Positions 8,270-17,186 of a DNA stretch of 64,000 nucleotides are shown here, in pieces. The position numbers and the translations under genes were made by a program. The notes beneath the pieces were generated by a model that saw nothing but the letters and a program-made list of their open reading frames with translations, made no database searches and was not told the DNA's origin. The stretch is from Ferdinandcohnia sp036965045. GTDB lineage: Bacteria; Bacillota; Bacilli; Bacillales; Bacillaceae_L. The DNA lies in NCBI RefSeq assembly GCF_036965045.1, contig NZ_JBALOV010000017.1, positions 62,001 to 126,000 of the forward strand. Direction: 5' to 3'. The number at the start of each line of letters is the position of its first letter. Position 1 is the first letter of the stretch.

Positions 8270-9094
8270 ATGAGAGTTTCAAGATTAAGTAGTGGGATTA
8301 AGTATTTTATTTTATTTGCAGCAGCATTGTTTTTCATTACTCCGTTCATTTATACATTATTAAATTCATTTAAATCAGAGGAAGAGATTTTTCAGGTCCC
8401 ACAGAGCTTTTTGCCAAATAATATCATCTTTGATAACTATATCAAAATATTTACTGAAGGATTTTCAAATTACTTTGTAAACAGTGCGATCATTACCATA
8501 GTTGGGGTTATCTTGATTACCATCTTAAGTGCATTAGCTGGTTATGCATTTGCAAGGTTACCGTTTAAAGGACAAGATATTTTACTTGTGGCTTTGCTTA
8601 TGACAATCACTCTTCCCTTGGCTATCTTTCTTATCCCTATGTACCTTATGGAAAATCGCATGGGAATATTAAATACAAATTTAGGACTAATCCTACCTAA
8701 CGTAGCGGTGGGGCTTCCATTTGCGATATTTATTATGAGGGCAACCTTCTTAAGTATTCCAAAGGAAATTGAGGAATCTGCTGCAATCGATGGGTGTGGG
8801 ATCTTCCAAACATGGTGGAGAGTCATGCTCCCGATGGCCAAAAATGGCTTAATTATCATTATAATCCATGCCTTTTATAACATTTGGGGCGAATATACAT
8901 TAGCCAAAACATTAGCTACTGACCAGGCATCAATGCCATTGACAGTTGGTCTAACCCTTTTTAAAGGAGAGGTTTGGGCGTTTGGTACCTTGGCTGCAGT
9001 AATCGTACTATCGATGCTACCGCCAATTCTCATATTTATTATTTTCCAAAAGCAGATGGTAGAAGGTATTTCACAAGGGTCAATTAAAGGGTAG
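8270..9094 (+). CDS. Sugar ABC importer permease, CUT1 MalG/UgpE type
   Basis: Second membrane subunit of the importer, 274 residues from ATG 8270, 6 bases after GGGGGG; ATG 8267 is an alternative. Hydrophobic segments start near residue 12, with a long periplasmic-side loop after the first, as in MalG. The EAA loop is ESAAIDGCGIFQTWW, with Ser in the second position. The C terminus QKQMVEGISQGSIKG is characteristic of MalG-type CUT1 permeases. The gene follows the MalF-type gene by 16 bases and precedes the binding protein, an order (permeases first) opposite to that of the other two importers in the window. Confidence 0.9.
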   Translation: MRVSRLSSGIKYFILFAAALFFITPFIYTLLNSFKSEEEIFQVPQSFLPNNIIFDNYIKIFTEGFSNYFVNSAIITIVGVILITILSALAGYAFARLPFKGQDILLVALLMTITLPLAIFLIPMYLMENRMGILNTNLGLILPNVAVGLPFAIFIMRATFLSIPKEIEESAAIDGCGIFQTWWRVMLPMAKNGLIIIIIHAFYNIWGEYTLAKTLATDQASMPLTVGLTLFKGEVWAFGTLAAVIVLSMLPPILIFIIFQKQMVEGISQGSIKG

Positions 9095-9162
9095 AAAGGA
9101 GGAGCTTTTGTTATTTAGGCAAGCGGGTTTTGAATGAAAATAAAATTGCAGGGGGTAAATGT

Positions 9163-10473
9163 ATGAAGAGATTTACTAGATTAATAGGTTTGATCGTTAT
9201 TTCCATTGTGTTATTAATCCCTATTGCTTGTTCATCAAAAGATCCAACACAAAAGATATCAGGTGGAGAGAAAGAGAGCGGAAAAGTAACATTAAAACTA
9301 GGCGCCGATGCTTGGATGGTCGAAAAACTAAAATTAGATCAGGCAGTTAAAAAGTTCAATGCTAATCATCCAGATATTGAGGTTCAAATTTCTCCATATG
9401 CAGACAGAACAGTTTTATCTACTTTTGCCTTACAATGGTCGCAAGGTAAAACAGATGTTGACATCGCAATGGTTGATGGAACTGCAACGGCTGTCCAGTT
9501 TCTGGCAAAGGATTTACTAATTGATTTTAATGAAACAGACTTTTTCCAAGGTCCTACTGCAAAAGAAAACTTTGTTGGTAATTCGATAAGCTTTGGTGAG
9601 ATTGATGGCTTTCAGTTTGCGATTCCAATCAGCTTAGAAGCATATGCAATCAATGTAAATAAAAAAATGTTTGAAGAAGCAGGTCTTTTAGATGCGGATG
9701 GTAAGGTTATTCAGCCAAAAGATTGGAATGAACTATATGAGTATGCCAAGAAAATGACGAAGGTTGAAGGCGGTAAGGTTACGCAACAGGGTATGACAAT
9801 TCAATGGGGTCCTAATGCACAATCAACATTGATTTCAGTTGCGCAAGCCATGAATGGAACCTTTTACGATAAGGAAGGTGTGTTAACATTTGATACACCT
9901 GAAATCAGAGAAATGTTAGAGGTTTGGAAAAAGGGTGCTGACGAAGGCATTTTCTCTATCGATACTTTCACAAACAAAGATGCTGGCCGTAACAACTATA
10001 AAGCTGATCAAGTTGCCATGCTTTTACAGAGTGGTTCACACGCTCCTGAGGCTGAACCAACTGTAGGTGAAGGAAATACAACTGTTATCCCAATTCCAGG
10101 TTCAGAAGTAAATGGTTCTTATGCATTTACAGCAGGAATCATTGTTCCTAGAGCTTCTAAAAATCAAGATGTAGCTGTTCAATTTATTCAAGAGGCATTA
10201 ATGGATGGTGAGACTCAAATCGCGGCTGGTACAGAGTGGGGGAAACTTCCTGTATTAAAAGAACATTTCGATAAAATTGATGCTGAATGGAAAGATAACT
10301 TACTTGCAATCATTGAAAAGTCTGTCACTGCTCCATTCTATAAAGAATACCCAGTGTTAATCAATGAGGTACCAAAACTACTCCAACAATATTTAACAGG
10401 AGAAATGGATCTTGATACTTTCATTGAAGAAGTTGAAGCGATGATTGATGATATTGATAAAAATGTAAAATAA
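9163..10473 (+). CDS. Sugar-binding lipoprotein of ABC importer
   Basis: Extracellular solute-binding protein family 1 of 436 residues, anchored by a lipid. ATG 9163 is chosen because MKRF starts a clean signal peptide with hydrophobic core LIGLIVISIVLLIPIA and lipobox Cys23; the upstream start at 9130 would add an unlikely leader. The mature part has the usual alternating lobes, including DVDIAMVDGTATAVQF and an EMWKKG-like hinge segment (LEVWKKG). It captures the sugar for the permeases at 7315 and 8270. A hairpin follows the gene and may protect the upstream message. Specificity cannot be read from sequence; the nag operon suggests an amino-sugar oligosaccharide. Confidence 0.9.
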   Translation: MKRFTRLIGLIVISIVLLIPIACSSKDPTQKISGGEKESGKVTLKLGADAWMVEKLKLDQAVKKFNANHPDIEVQISPYADRTVLSTFALQWSQGKTDVDIAMVDGTATAVQFLAKDLLIDFNETDFFQGPTAKENFVGNSISFGEIDGFQFAIPISLEAYAINVNKKMFEEAGLLDADGKVIQPKDWNELYEYAKKMTKVEGGKVTQQGMTIQWGPNAQSTLISVAQAMNGTFYDKEGVLTFDTPEIREMLEVWKKGADEGIFSIDTFTNKDAGRNNYKADQVAMLLQSGSHAPEAEPTVGEGNTTVIPIPGSEVNGSYAFTAGIIVPRASKNQDVAVQFIQEALMDGETQIAAGTEWGKLPVLKEHFDKIDAEWKDNLLAIIEKSVTAPFYKEYPVLINEVPKLLQQYLTGEMDLDTFIEEVEAMIDDIDKNVK

Positions 10474-10492
10474 GTTAGTTTAAAAAAGTCGA

Positions 10493-10534
10493 GGTACATT
10501 CCTTTAACCAACGTTTTGGGATGTACCCTTCTTT
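10493..10534 (+). terminator. Hairpin after the binding-protein gene (attenuator-like)
   Basis: GGTACATTCC pairs with GGGATGTACC (one mismatch) around a 15-base loop, followed by CTTCTTT. The weak T tract suggests partial termination or 3'-end protection, lowering expression of lacI/nagA relative to the binding protein. Confidence 0.5.
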
Positions 10535-10564
10535 ATATAATGTAGTGTAACGAGGAGACCTATG

Positions 10565-11665
10565 ATGAATGAATCTAAAAAAAATATTACGATATACGAC
10601 ATTGCTAAGGAAGCGAATGTTTCTCCAGCCACTGTTTCAAGGGTCTTAAGTGATAGTGGGTATGGAGTTAGTCCGGTTCTACGTAAACGAGTTGAAGAAG
10701 TTGCTGATTTGTTAGGTTATATACCTAACATGATTGGCCGTCAGCTTAAGAAGAAAATAAACACGAATATCGGGGTGATTCTTCCATCGATTAGCAATCC
10801 TTTTTATCCGAAACTATTGTTGGGAATTGAAGAGGTGGCGAGGCAAGCGGGTAAGCAGGTTTTGTTATGTAATTCAGGGAGGAGTGCTGATGTTGAAAAA
10901 GGTTATTTACAAACGTTATATGAAAATCAAGTGAAAGGAATCATTGTATCATCGATTTCTGATGACTATTCCATGTTTTCTGAAATACAGGATAGAGGTG
11001 TCTCCCTTGTGGCATTGGATCAAAAAATGGAAAACTTTGATTGTCAGCAAATTCTATTTGACTATGAAAGAGCAGGTTTTATGGCTGCGGAGCATTTATT
11101 GAAAAAAGGCCATCGAAAAATAGGGTTCATTTCTGCGCCACTTGACCGATTTAGTCGGAAAAGTGTTTTCGATGGAGTTTGTAGTGCGATGCTAAAATAT
11201 CAAATTGATTTACCGGAGGAGTACATCCTTTTTTCAACAAAAGAATATGAATCGATTGAGAATAGTTATGAATTCGAAAATGGGAGAAGCTTGACCGAAA
11301 AATTGATGAAGCTAAAGAATCCACCAACCGCCATTTTCGCTTGTAATGATATGACTGCCTTAGGTGTATACAATCAGTTGAATGAGATGGGATTAAAAAT
11401 ACCAGATGATGTGAGTGTCATGGGTCTTGATGATATTGAAGTTTCTTCGATGATTTCACCAGGCCTAACAACCATTCGTCAACCAAACTATGAAATGGGT
11501 AAAATTGCTTGTAAAATCCTACTGGAAATATTGGATGGAGAATTTAATGATATTGATATTTTGCTTCAACCGAAGCTTATTGAGAGAGATTCCATAAAGG
11601 AAATTAATGTTGGGAGGAAATTACATGGTACAAAGATGGGTAGGAAAGCATTGGGTTACCGGTGA
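10565..11665 (+). CDS. LacI-family transcriptional regulator of the nag-type operon
   Basis: A repressor of 366 residues from ATG 10565; ATG 10562 is equally open but closer to the AGGAG. The N-terminal helix-turn-helix is ITIYDIAKEANVSPATVSRVL, followed by a hinge helix and a periplasmic-binding-protein-like effector domain (NIGVILPSISNPFYPK onward, with ACNDMTALGVY near the end). The last 41 bases overlap the start of nagA in another frame. The obvious DNA targets are the GAAATCGATTTC palindromes at 6484 and 7281. The effector is probably an amino-sugar phosphate or the imported sugar (inference). Confidence 0.9.
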   Translation: MNESKKNITIYDIAKEANVSPATVSRVLSDSGYGVSPVLRKRVEEVADLLGYIPNMIGRQLKKKINTNIGVILPSISNPFYPKLLLGIEEVARQAGKQVLLCNSGRSADVEKGYLQTLYENQVKGIIVSSISDDYSMFSEIQDRGVSLVALDQKMENFDCQQILFDYERAGFMAAEHLLKKGHRKIGFISAPLDRFSRKSVFDGVCSAMLKYQIDLPEEYILFSTKEYESIENSYEFENGRSLTEKLMKLKNPPTAIFACNDMTALGVYNQLNEMGLKIPDDVSVMGLDDIEVSSMISPGLTTIRQPNYEMGKIACKILLEILDGEFNDIDILLQPKLIERDSIKEINVGRKLHGTKMGRKALGYR

Positions 11666-12770
11666 GGCGATTGAAGTACAAGTCAGGGATGGTCGAATAC
11701 ATTCTATCACCAAAGCAATGGAAAAAACCGAAAGTTGGATAGCCCCTGGGTTAATTGATGTTCAAGTAAATGGAATTGGGGGCTTTGACATCAATAGTAA
11801 TGATTCTACTGTAGAGACCATTCAAAATGTGGTAAGAGTATTACAAGAAGGCGGAGTAACGAAATTTTGTCCAACGGTTGTAACAGGAACGAGAGAACGT
11901 ATCCTTCATTGTGTGAAAACAATTGCAAAGGCATGTGAGGTAGACCCAGTTGTAAATCATGCTGTTATTGGTATACACGTGGAAGGGCCGTTTATTTCGA
12001 CAGAAGATGGTCCTCGCGGGGCACACAATCTAGATTGGGTTCGTAATCCTGATTGGGATGAATTTTTAGAGTGGCAAGAGGCTGCAGCCGGACGCATTCG
12101 CAAGGTTACTCTTGCTCCTGAAAAGCCAGGAGCGATTACATTCATTGAAAACCTGGCTAAAGCAGGAGTAGTTGCAGCTATTGGACATTCGGATAGTACG
12201 GAAGAGGATATACAGAACGCGGTAAATGCAGGGGCTACAATGAGTACACATCTCGGCAATGGAGCACATCCTTATATTAAGCGTCATCCAAATTATATCT
12301 GGGCCCAGCTTGCAGAGGATCGACTTTGGGCCGGTCTCATTCCAGATGGACATCATTTGCCATATTCGACTTTGAAGGTCATGGTTCGGGCTAAAGGAAA
12401 GAAGGCCATATTAACAAGTGATGCTGTTAATTTAGCCGGATTGCCTCCTGGTAGGTATCATACTCATATTAATGATGATGTGGTCCTTGAAGAAAATGGA
12501 TTTCTGCATTTAGCAAGTACACCGGATATACTTGCAGGATCTGCTACTCCGTTACATGCAGGAATTGGAAAGCTATTAAAAAACGATGTGTTTTCTCTTG
12601 CAGAAGTTATTAATATGGCTTCGCTGCACCCTGCGGAACTCTTTGATTTAACCCCTGAGGGAGGAGGAACCCTTGAAGTAGGTCACCCAGCAGACTTTAT
12701 CCTATTCAATTGGGATAAGGATAAAGATTTTACGATTTTCCAAACAGTATCAAATGGTCTGGTTGTATAG
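11625..12770 (+). CDS. nagA: N-acetylglucosamine-6-phosphate deacetylase
   Basis: Removes acetate from GlcNAc-6-phosphate to give glucosamine-6-phosphate for NagB. The protein is 381 residues from ATG 11625, 7 bases after TGGGAGG; the open frame back to 11607 lacks a ribosome site. Amidohydrolase-fold motifs are present: APGLIDVQVNG at the N-terminal barrel start, HVEGPF with the metal-binding Glu, IGHSD, HLGNGAHP and LTSDAVNLAG with the catalytic Asp. The canonical HLFNAM is replaced by HLGNGA. It overlaps lacI by 41 bases, so translation of the two is linked. Confidence 0.92.
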   Translation: MVQRWVGKHWVTGEAIEVQVRDGRIHSITKAMEKTESWIAPGLIDVQVNGIGGFDINSNDSTVETIQNVVRVLQEGGVTKFCPTVVTGTRERILHCVKTIAKACEVDPVVNHAVIGIHVEGPFISTEDGPRGAHNLDWVRNPDWDEFLEWQEAAAGRIRKVTLAPEKPGAITFIENLAKAGVVAAIGHSDSTEEDIQNAVNAGATMSTHLGNGAHPYIKRHPNYIWAQLAEDRLWAGLIPDGHHLPYSTLKVMVRAKGKKAILTSDAVNLAGLPPGRYHTHINDDVVLEENGFLHLASTPDILAGSATPLHAGIGKLLKNDVFSLAEVINMASLHPAELFDLTPEGGGTLEVGHPADFILFNWDKDKDFTIFQTVSNGLVV

Positions 12771-12877
12771 TTTTACAGAGTGGAAACAAGGGGCCGTTAG
12801 GACATACGGATATGTTCCTCGTTCAACGCTTGAACTAACATACACCTAAATTTCAAATAAAAGGGAGGTATTACTAA

Positions 12878-13888
12878 ATGTTAAAGGTAGGACAAATTGG
12901 TGGGGGAATTATGGGTCAGCAGCATATGTCTATTTATCGTCAATATCATAGAAGCCAAATAAAAGCTTTGGCAACCCCAAATTCTATTCGGGGTAAAGAA
13001 ATAAGTGAACAATTTGGTGTTGCTTATTATGCAAATCATCAGGATATGCTAGATAAAGAGGACATCGATGCAGTAAGCATTGCTACTCCAGACTTCGCGC
13101 ACTTTTCTATTGTGATGGATGCGTTGGCAGCTGGAAAGCATGTACTTGTAGAAAAACCATTAACCATAAGTGTAGAAGAAAGCAGAGAAATTGTTGCATT
13201 AGCTCAACAAAAGAAAGTAACTGTTATGACATTATTTAGTAACCGATGGATATCCTCATATGCTCAGGCAAAACAGCTGCTTCAAAAGAAGAGCCTATCC
13301 CCGATTTTGGGCTATGCACGTAAAAACGACAGAATTTTTGTACCAACAGAAATGATCACTTGGTCGAATAAAACGTCACCGGCTTATTTTTTATCCTCCC
13401 ACGATATTGATTTAATGAACTGGTTATTTGACTCCAAGGTAGTCGAAGTTTACGCAACAGCCGTTTATAAAGTACTTAATAGTAAAGGGATAAATACTCC
13501 TGATGCCGTTCAGATTCAAGCAAAATATGAGAATGGGGCAATTGCTACCTTCGAATCTTGTTGGATTTATCCAAATACATACCCTACTATTGTAGATTCA
13601 TTTGTGGAAGTGGTCACAGAAGAAGAAGTCATTTACCTTGATAGAAAAATAGAAAATATTGAATATGGAAGCCCTGATGGTTTTACCACCCCGAGAAACC
13701 AGCTTAACTTTGAAATAGGAGGTAAACGAATAGGTGCTGTACCTTTTGCAATAGAACATTTTGTTGATTGCGTACTCGATAACCAACCTACCCAAATCAG
13801 TCTCGAAAGCTCTCATCATGTAACCGCAATCCTTAGTGCAGCCCACAAGTCCATTGAATCGGGTAGCCCAGAAAAAGTAGTTGATTAG
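12878..13888 (+). CDS. Gfo/Idh/MocA family NAD(P)-dependent oxidoreductase
   Basis: A 336-residue sugar oxidoreductase, probably cytoplasmic. The Rossmann start reads VGQIGGGIMGQQH, and the catalytic Lys motif is HVLVEKP; the C-terminal alpha/beta domain carries SSHDIDLMNWLF with the substrate-contacting His. ATG 12878 follows AAAGGGAGG. The preceding 107-base gap holds a small hairpin (AGGACATA/TATGTTCCT with one bulged base) but no clear terminator, so it may be read from the nag operon. The family covers inositol, glucose and 3-keto-glycoside dehydrogenases; the substrate here is unknown. Confidence 0.85.
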   Translation: MLKVGQIGGGIMGQQHMSIYRQYHRSQIKALATPNSIRGKEISEQFGVAYYANHQDMLDKEDIDAVSIATPDFAHFSIVMDALAAGKHVLVEKPLTISVEESREIVALAQQKKVTVMTLFSNRWISSYAQAKQLLQKKSLSPILGYARKNDRIFVPTEMITWSNKTSPAYFLSSHDIDLMNWLFDSKVVEVYATAVYKVLNSKGINTPDAVQIQAKYENGAIATFESCWIYPNTYPTIVDSFVEVVTEEEVIYLDRKIENIEYGSPDGFTTPRNQLNFEIGGKRIGAVPFAIEHFVDCVLDNQPTQISLESSHHVTAILSAAHKSIESGSPEKVVD

Positions 13889-14022
13889 GTAAAACAGGGT
13901 CGGATTCCTATCCCGATGGATTCTCAAATACCCTACTTTAGCATCAGCCATTCCATACTTATAGCGGGTGAGTTGTTGTTTCATCTTTTTAATATCCAAT
14001 TTACACATAGAGGTGTCAGGTA

Positions 14023-15006
14023 ATGAAAAAATTTAAAGTCGTAATAACGGATTACGAATATGATACGCTCGAACCCGAGAGAAAAGTGTTAGAACAATTG
14101 GACGTGGAAATCATAACTGTGCAGTGTAAAACCGAGGAAGACCTCATAAATATTGCTAAGGATGCAGATGGTATTATACACCAATATGCCTCTTTTACAA
14201 AGAATGTCATTAATCGATTAGAAAAATGTAAAGTAATTGCTAGATACGGAATTGGATTCGACACGGTTGATATAGATGCTGCAACTGAGAAAGGGATATA
14301 CGTTGCAAATGTAACGGATTATTGTCTTGATGAGGTGGCGGACCATACCGTTGCAATGTTACTAACTTTAGCAAGAAAAATAGTGACTTTAAATAATTCT
14401 GTTAAAAGTGGTGAATGGGACTATAAAGTAAGCAAACCCATATGTCGTTTGAAAAATAGGGTTTTAGGTCTTGTAGGTTTTGGAAATATTCCGAGAAATG
14501 TAGCTCCAAAAGCCCAAGCATTTGGACTAAAGATTATTGTGTATGACCCCATTGTACCTACTGATATTGCTGAAGATATGGGGGTTGATTTAGTAGAATT
14601 AAGTGAGCTTTGCAAGCAATCTGATTTTATTTCTATTCATACGCCGCTTAATAAACATACAAAAGGAATGTTCAGTTTTGAAGAGTTTAACCTCATGAAA
14701 AAAGATGCATGTATTATAAACACAGCACGCGGACCGATCATTGACGAAAAAGCACTTATAGAAGCTTTGGAACAGAAAAAAATTGCAGCAGCTGCATTAG
14801 ATGTTCTGGAAAAAGAACCTATAAACAGGGATCACCCACTTATCAAAATGGATAATGTCCTTTTAACCCCACATACAGCATTTTATTCTGAGGAGTCAGA
14901 ACGGGATTTAAAACAAAAAACAGCACAAAATGTAGTCGATGTCCTACAAGGGCATCTTCCAAAATACCTGGTTAATCCAAATGTTCAACAAAGGATATCC
15001 TTATAG
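14023..15006 (+). CDS. D-isomer-specific 2-hydroxyacid dehydrogenase (CtBP/SerA-like)
   Basis: A NAD-dependent reductase or dehydrogenase of 327 residues. The nucleotide-binding fold has GLVGFGNIP, where the third conserved glycine is Pro. The catalytic set is Arg in NTARGPIID, Glu in EKEP and His in LTPHTAF, so it should be active. The sequence resembles the C-terminal-binding-protein branch, whose bacterial members often sit with sugar-acid genes. It follows the Gfo/Idh/MocA gene by 134 bases and ends at a strong bidirectional terminator. A sugar-acid or 2-keto acid intermediate is a reasonable but unproven substrate. Confidence 0.85.
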   Translation: MKKFKVVITDYEYDTLEPERKVLEQLDVEIITVQCKTEEDLINIAKDADGIIHQYASFTKNVINRLEKCKVIARYGIGFDTVDIDAATEKGIYVANVTDYCLDEVADHTVAMLLTLARKIVTLNNSVKSGEWDYKVSKPICRLKNRVLGLVGFGNIPRNVAPKAQAFGLKIIVYDPIVPTDIAEDMGVDLVELSELCKQSDFISIHTPLNKHTKGMFSFEEFNLMKKDACIINTARGPIIDEKALIEALEQKKIAAAALDVLEKEPINRDHPLIKMDNVLLTPHTAFYSEESERDLKQKTAQNVVDVLQGHLPKYLVNPNVQQRISL

Positions 15007-15034
15007 TGCATAGAACCAATTCCATTGTCCAAAG

Positions 15035-15080
15035 AAAAAGTGGGGTCAAGGAACTTGTTTCCTTAACCCCACTTTTATTA
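15035..15080. terminator. Bidirectional terminator between convergent operons
   Basis: AAGTGGGGTcAAGGAAC and TTTCCTTaACCCCACTT form a long stem flanked by A-rich sequence on one side and T-rich sequence on the other. It can end transcription from both the hydroxyacid dehydrogenase (plus) and the GH130 operon (minus). Confidence 0.85.
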
Positions 15081-16136
15081 ATAATATGTTAACGAATCGA
15101 GTATTTCCTTAAGACTCAATTCGGCACATGCCATTGATGTATCTGCAACACCATAATACATTTTGACAATGTCACCTTCTACGAGTGCTCCACATGAGAA
15201 TACTACGTTTCCGAAGAAACCTTCCACTTCGTAGCTTGTTTCTGGTTCAAGGATTGGTTTTTCTGAACGTGCGATTATTTTTGTAGGGTCTTCTAAGTCA
15301 AATAAGACGGCACCCATACAGTATCGGTTATCTTGACTTGCCCCATGATAAAGCTCAAGCCAGCCTTTTTCCGTTTTGAATGGCACAGCTCCAGCGCCGA
15401 TGCGGCCATCATCCCACATATTCTTACGGAGTCCAAATAAAAATTGATGATTACCCCAGTATCGTAAATTATCGGATTCTGCAATCCACACTTGAGGTGC
15501 TCCAGTTGCACTTGGTACTGGACGATGCAATGCATAGTATTTTCCGTTTATTTTTTCAGGGAAAATCGTGACGTCCTTATTTTCCGGACTGAAGATCATG
15601 CCATGGTGAACAGTATGTTCAAAGTCCTTTGTAGATACGAGTGATTCTCCCACTCCCATTGGTGAGATTGCACTGAAGTATACATAATACATATCTTCTA
15701 TTTTGGTGACACGTGGATCCTCAATACCAAAGGTTTCGTGAATATTAGATGGATACACAAATGGTTTTTCATCGATTGTAAAATGACGACCATCTGTACT
15801 TCTTGCTAGCCGTAAATAAGAAAGAGATGTTAAATAGACGAACTTATTTGTTTCTTTATCTAAAATCACACGAGGGTCAGAAAAATCATATCTTGCATCG
15901 TCTTTATTTAACTCAATTACCTCTAACTCGTTCGTTGTTGGATTATATACAGGTGCTTTCACGATGTTCGGATCTTCACTTAAAGGTCTTTCAGCAACCC
16001 GCAGAACAAGGAGGATTTCCCCATTATATTCAGTGACTCCGGCATTAAAAGCCCCAATGACTTCAAAATTCTTATGATATGGTGTGACATCCATTGGTGT
16101 GATTAATGGATTTTCTTCATAACGATAAATATTCAT
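15078..16136 (-). CDS. GH130 beta-mannoside phosphorylase (copy 1)
   Basis: Phosphorolysis of a beta-mannoside to mannose-1-phosphate plus the shortened acceptor. The 352-residue protein has no signal peptide and a five-bladed propeller pattern. Key features are FNAGVTEYNGE, YDFSDPRV, GIEDPRVT (catalytic Asp140), the phosphate-binding HRPVP block, AGAVPFKTEKGWLELYHG and YEVEGFFGNVVF. ATG 16136 follows TAGGAG. Last gene of the minus operon with the importer, GH13 and the DUF1861 pair. Close relatives in GH130 cleave Man-beta-1,4-GlcNAc, beta-1,4-mannooligosaccharides or beta-1,2-mannobiose; the sequence alone does not choose among them. Confidence 0.88.
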   Translation of the reverse strand: MNIYRYEENPLITPMDVTPYHKNFEVIGAFNAGVTEYNGEILLVLRVAERPLSEDPNIVKAPVYNPTTNELEVIELNKDDARYDFSDPRVILDKETNKFVYLTSLSYLRLARSTDGRHFTIDEKPFVYPSNIHETFGIEDPRVTKIEDMYYVYFSAISPMGVGESLVSTKDFEHTVHHGMIFSPENKDVTIFPEKINGKYYALHRPVPSATGAPQVWIAESDNLRYWGNHQFLFGLRKNMWDDGRIGAGAVPFKTEKGWLELYHGASQDNRYCMGAVLFDLEDPTKIIARSEKPILEPETSYEVEGFFGNVVFSCGALVEGDIVKMYYGVADTSMACAELSLKEILDSLTYY

Positions 16137-16204
16137 TGATATAACTCCTATTTTTCAATTTGAATTGGTAAAACCAAGTCAACTTGTTTTTTTAAATATC
16201 TAAA

Positions 16205-17170
16205 CTAGACCATTTTTCTTTCTACGATTTCGCCATATCCTTCAAAAGGATTGTCGATGGTGATTCTTCCTTCTTCTGTATCACCAATCCCACTATAGAG
16301 ATCCACTTTGCCATCAGGTCGAACGACGATTCCTGAGGTAAATGCACAGTCTACAAGATTAGGTCGTTTCGCAGGGCCCTCTGGGTAACATGAACGTGTA
16401 CCGATAATTTTTTCGTCTAACAATTGATGTGTTTTCGGATCAAAAACAAAAGAGACGTTCATGTATACCTTTAGTTCTTCTCCGTTATCTGCGAGTTGAT
16501 TGTAGCATTTATGCCCAATCACTCCGATGTGCCCACTTGATAGTAGGTAACATTGATTGCAGCCGCCCCATTCATCCTTGTCAAATAATCCTTCGATGAT
16601 AGGAGCATTTTCGATCACTTCAGCAGTTAATTCACTTAAATCGTTTATCGTTGTATAGCCAACAATCGACTCGCTGCCATATTTTTTGCGAATTTCTTCA
16701 CTTCTCGGTCTTGAGAAAACGCCGATTTGGTTATCCTCTAATTGAACGAGACGAATATCTTTCATATATTCAGGACCTGTTGTGAAATAATATAAATTTT
16801 CCAATTCCGTTCCTTTGTAGAAATAAGCAAAAAACGTATCAACTTCACTTTGCTTATAACGGACATGGGTTCCACCCATCACTAGTTCCTGATGGATGAA
16901 TGCAATGTATGGATCCTCCAGCTGATAGATCATCGAGTCAGGAACTAATGTCCATTCATCCTGTCCGGTATTCTCAAATAAACGAACCCATGATCGAGCC
17001 CACTCTGCACGCTTTTCTACTCTTCCAAAGAGAAATGTCTTATTCTTGTATGAAAAAGGAATGGAAGTGTTGTAGACATCAAATCCATCTACACCAATAA
17101 AGGTGAGTTTTGCAGACTCATAGATGTTCTTTGTTTTTTCAAACTGCTCTCTTTTTTCAACTAAATTCAT
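16205..17170 (-). CDS. DUF1861 (MTP-1-like) protein, paralogue B
   Basis: A 321-residue cytoplasmic protein from ATG 17170, which follows AAAGGAG. An upstream in-frame start (17197) would overlap the preceding gene. It belongs to the DUF1861 group as far as I can recognise, with a beta-propeller-like pattern related in layout to GH130/GH43/GH32. Visible motifs: FIGVDGFDVYN, FGRVEKR, YQLEDPYIAFI, GPEYMKDIRLVQL, DEWGGCNQCYLL, PEGPAKRPNLVDCAF and YSGIGDTEEGRI. The next gene upstream (17187-18131) is a clear paralogue with the same motifs in order. Sandwiched between GH13 and GH130, it is probably an enzyme or sugar-binding protein for the imported glycan. No function is claimed. Confidence 0.78.
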   Translation of the reverse strand: MNLVEKREQFEKTKNIYESAKLTFIGVDGFDVYNTSIPFSYKNKTFLFGRVEKRAEWARSWVRLFENTGQDEWTLVPDSMIYQLEDPYIAFIHQELVMGGTHVRYKQSEVDTFFAYFYKGTELENLYYFTTGPEYMKDIRLVQLEDNQIGVFSRPRSEEIRKKYGSESIVGYTTINDLSELTAEVIENAPIIEGLFDKDEWGGCNQCYLLSSGHIGVIGHKCYNQLADNGEELKVYMNVSFVFDPKTHQLLDEKIIGTRSCYPEGPAKRPNLVDCAFTSGIVVRPDGKVDLYSGIGDTEEGRITIDNPFEGYGEIVERKMV

Positions 17171-17186
17171 GTGTGAGAATCTCCTT

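Noticed and set aside
13598..14008. 136-codon minus-strand frame at the end of the Gfo/Idh/MocA gene
   Set aside because: Mostly antisense to a well-supported gene and low-complexity; nothing recognisable.
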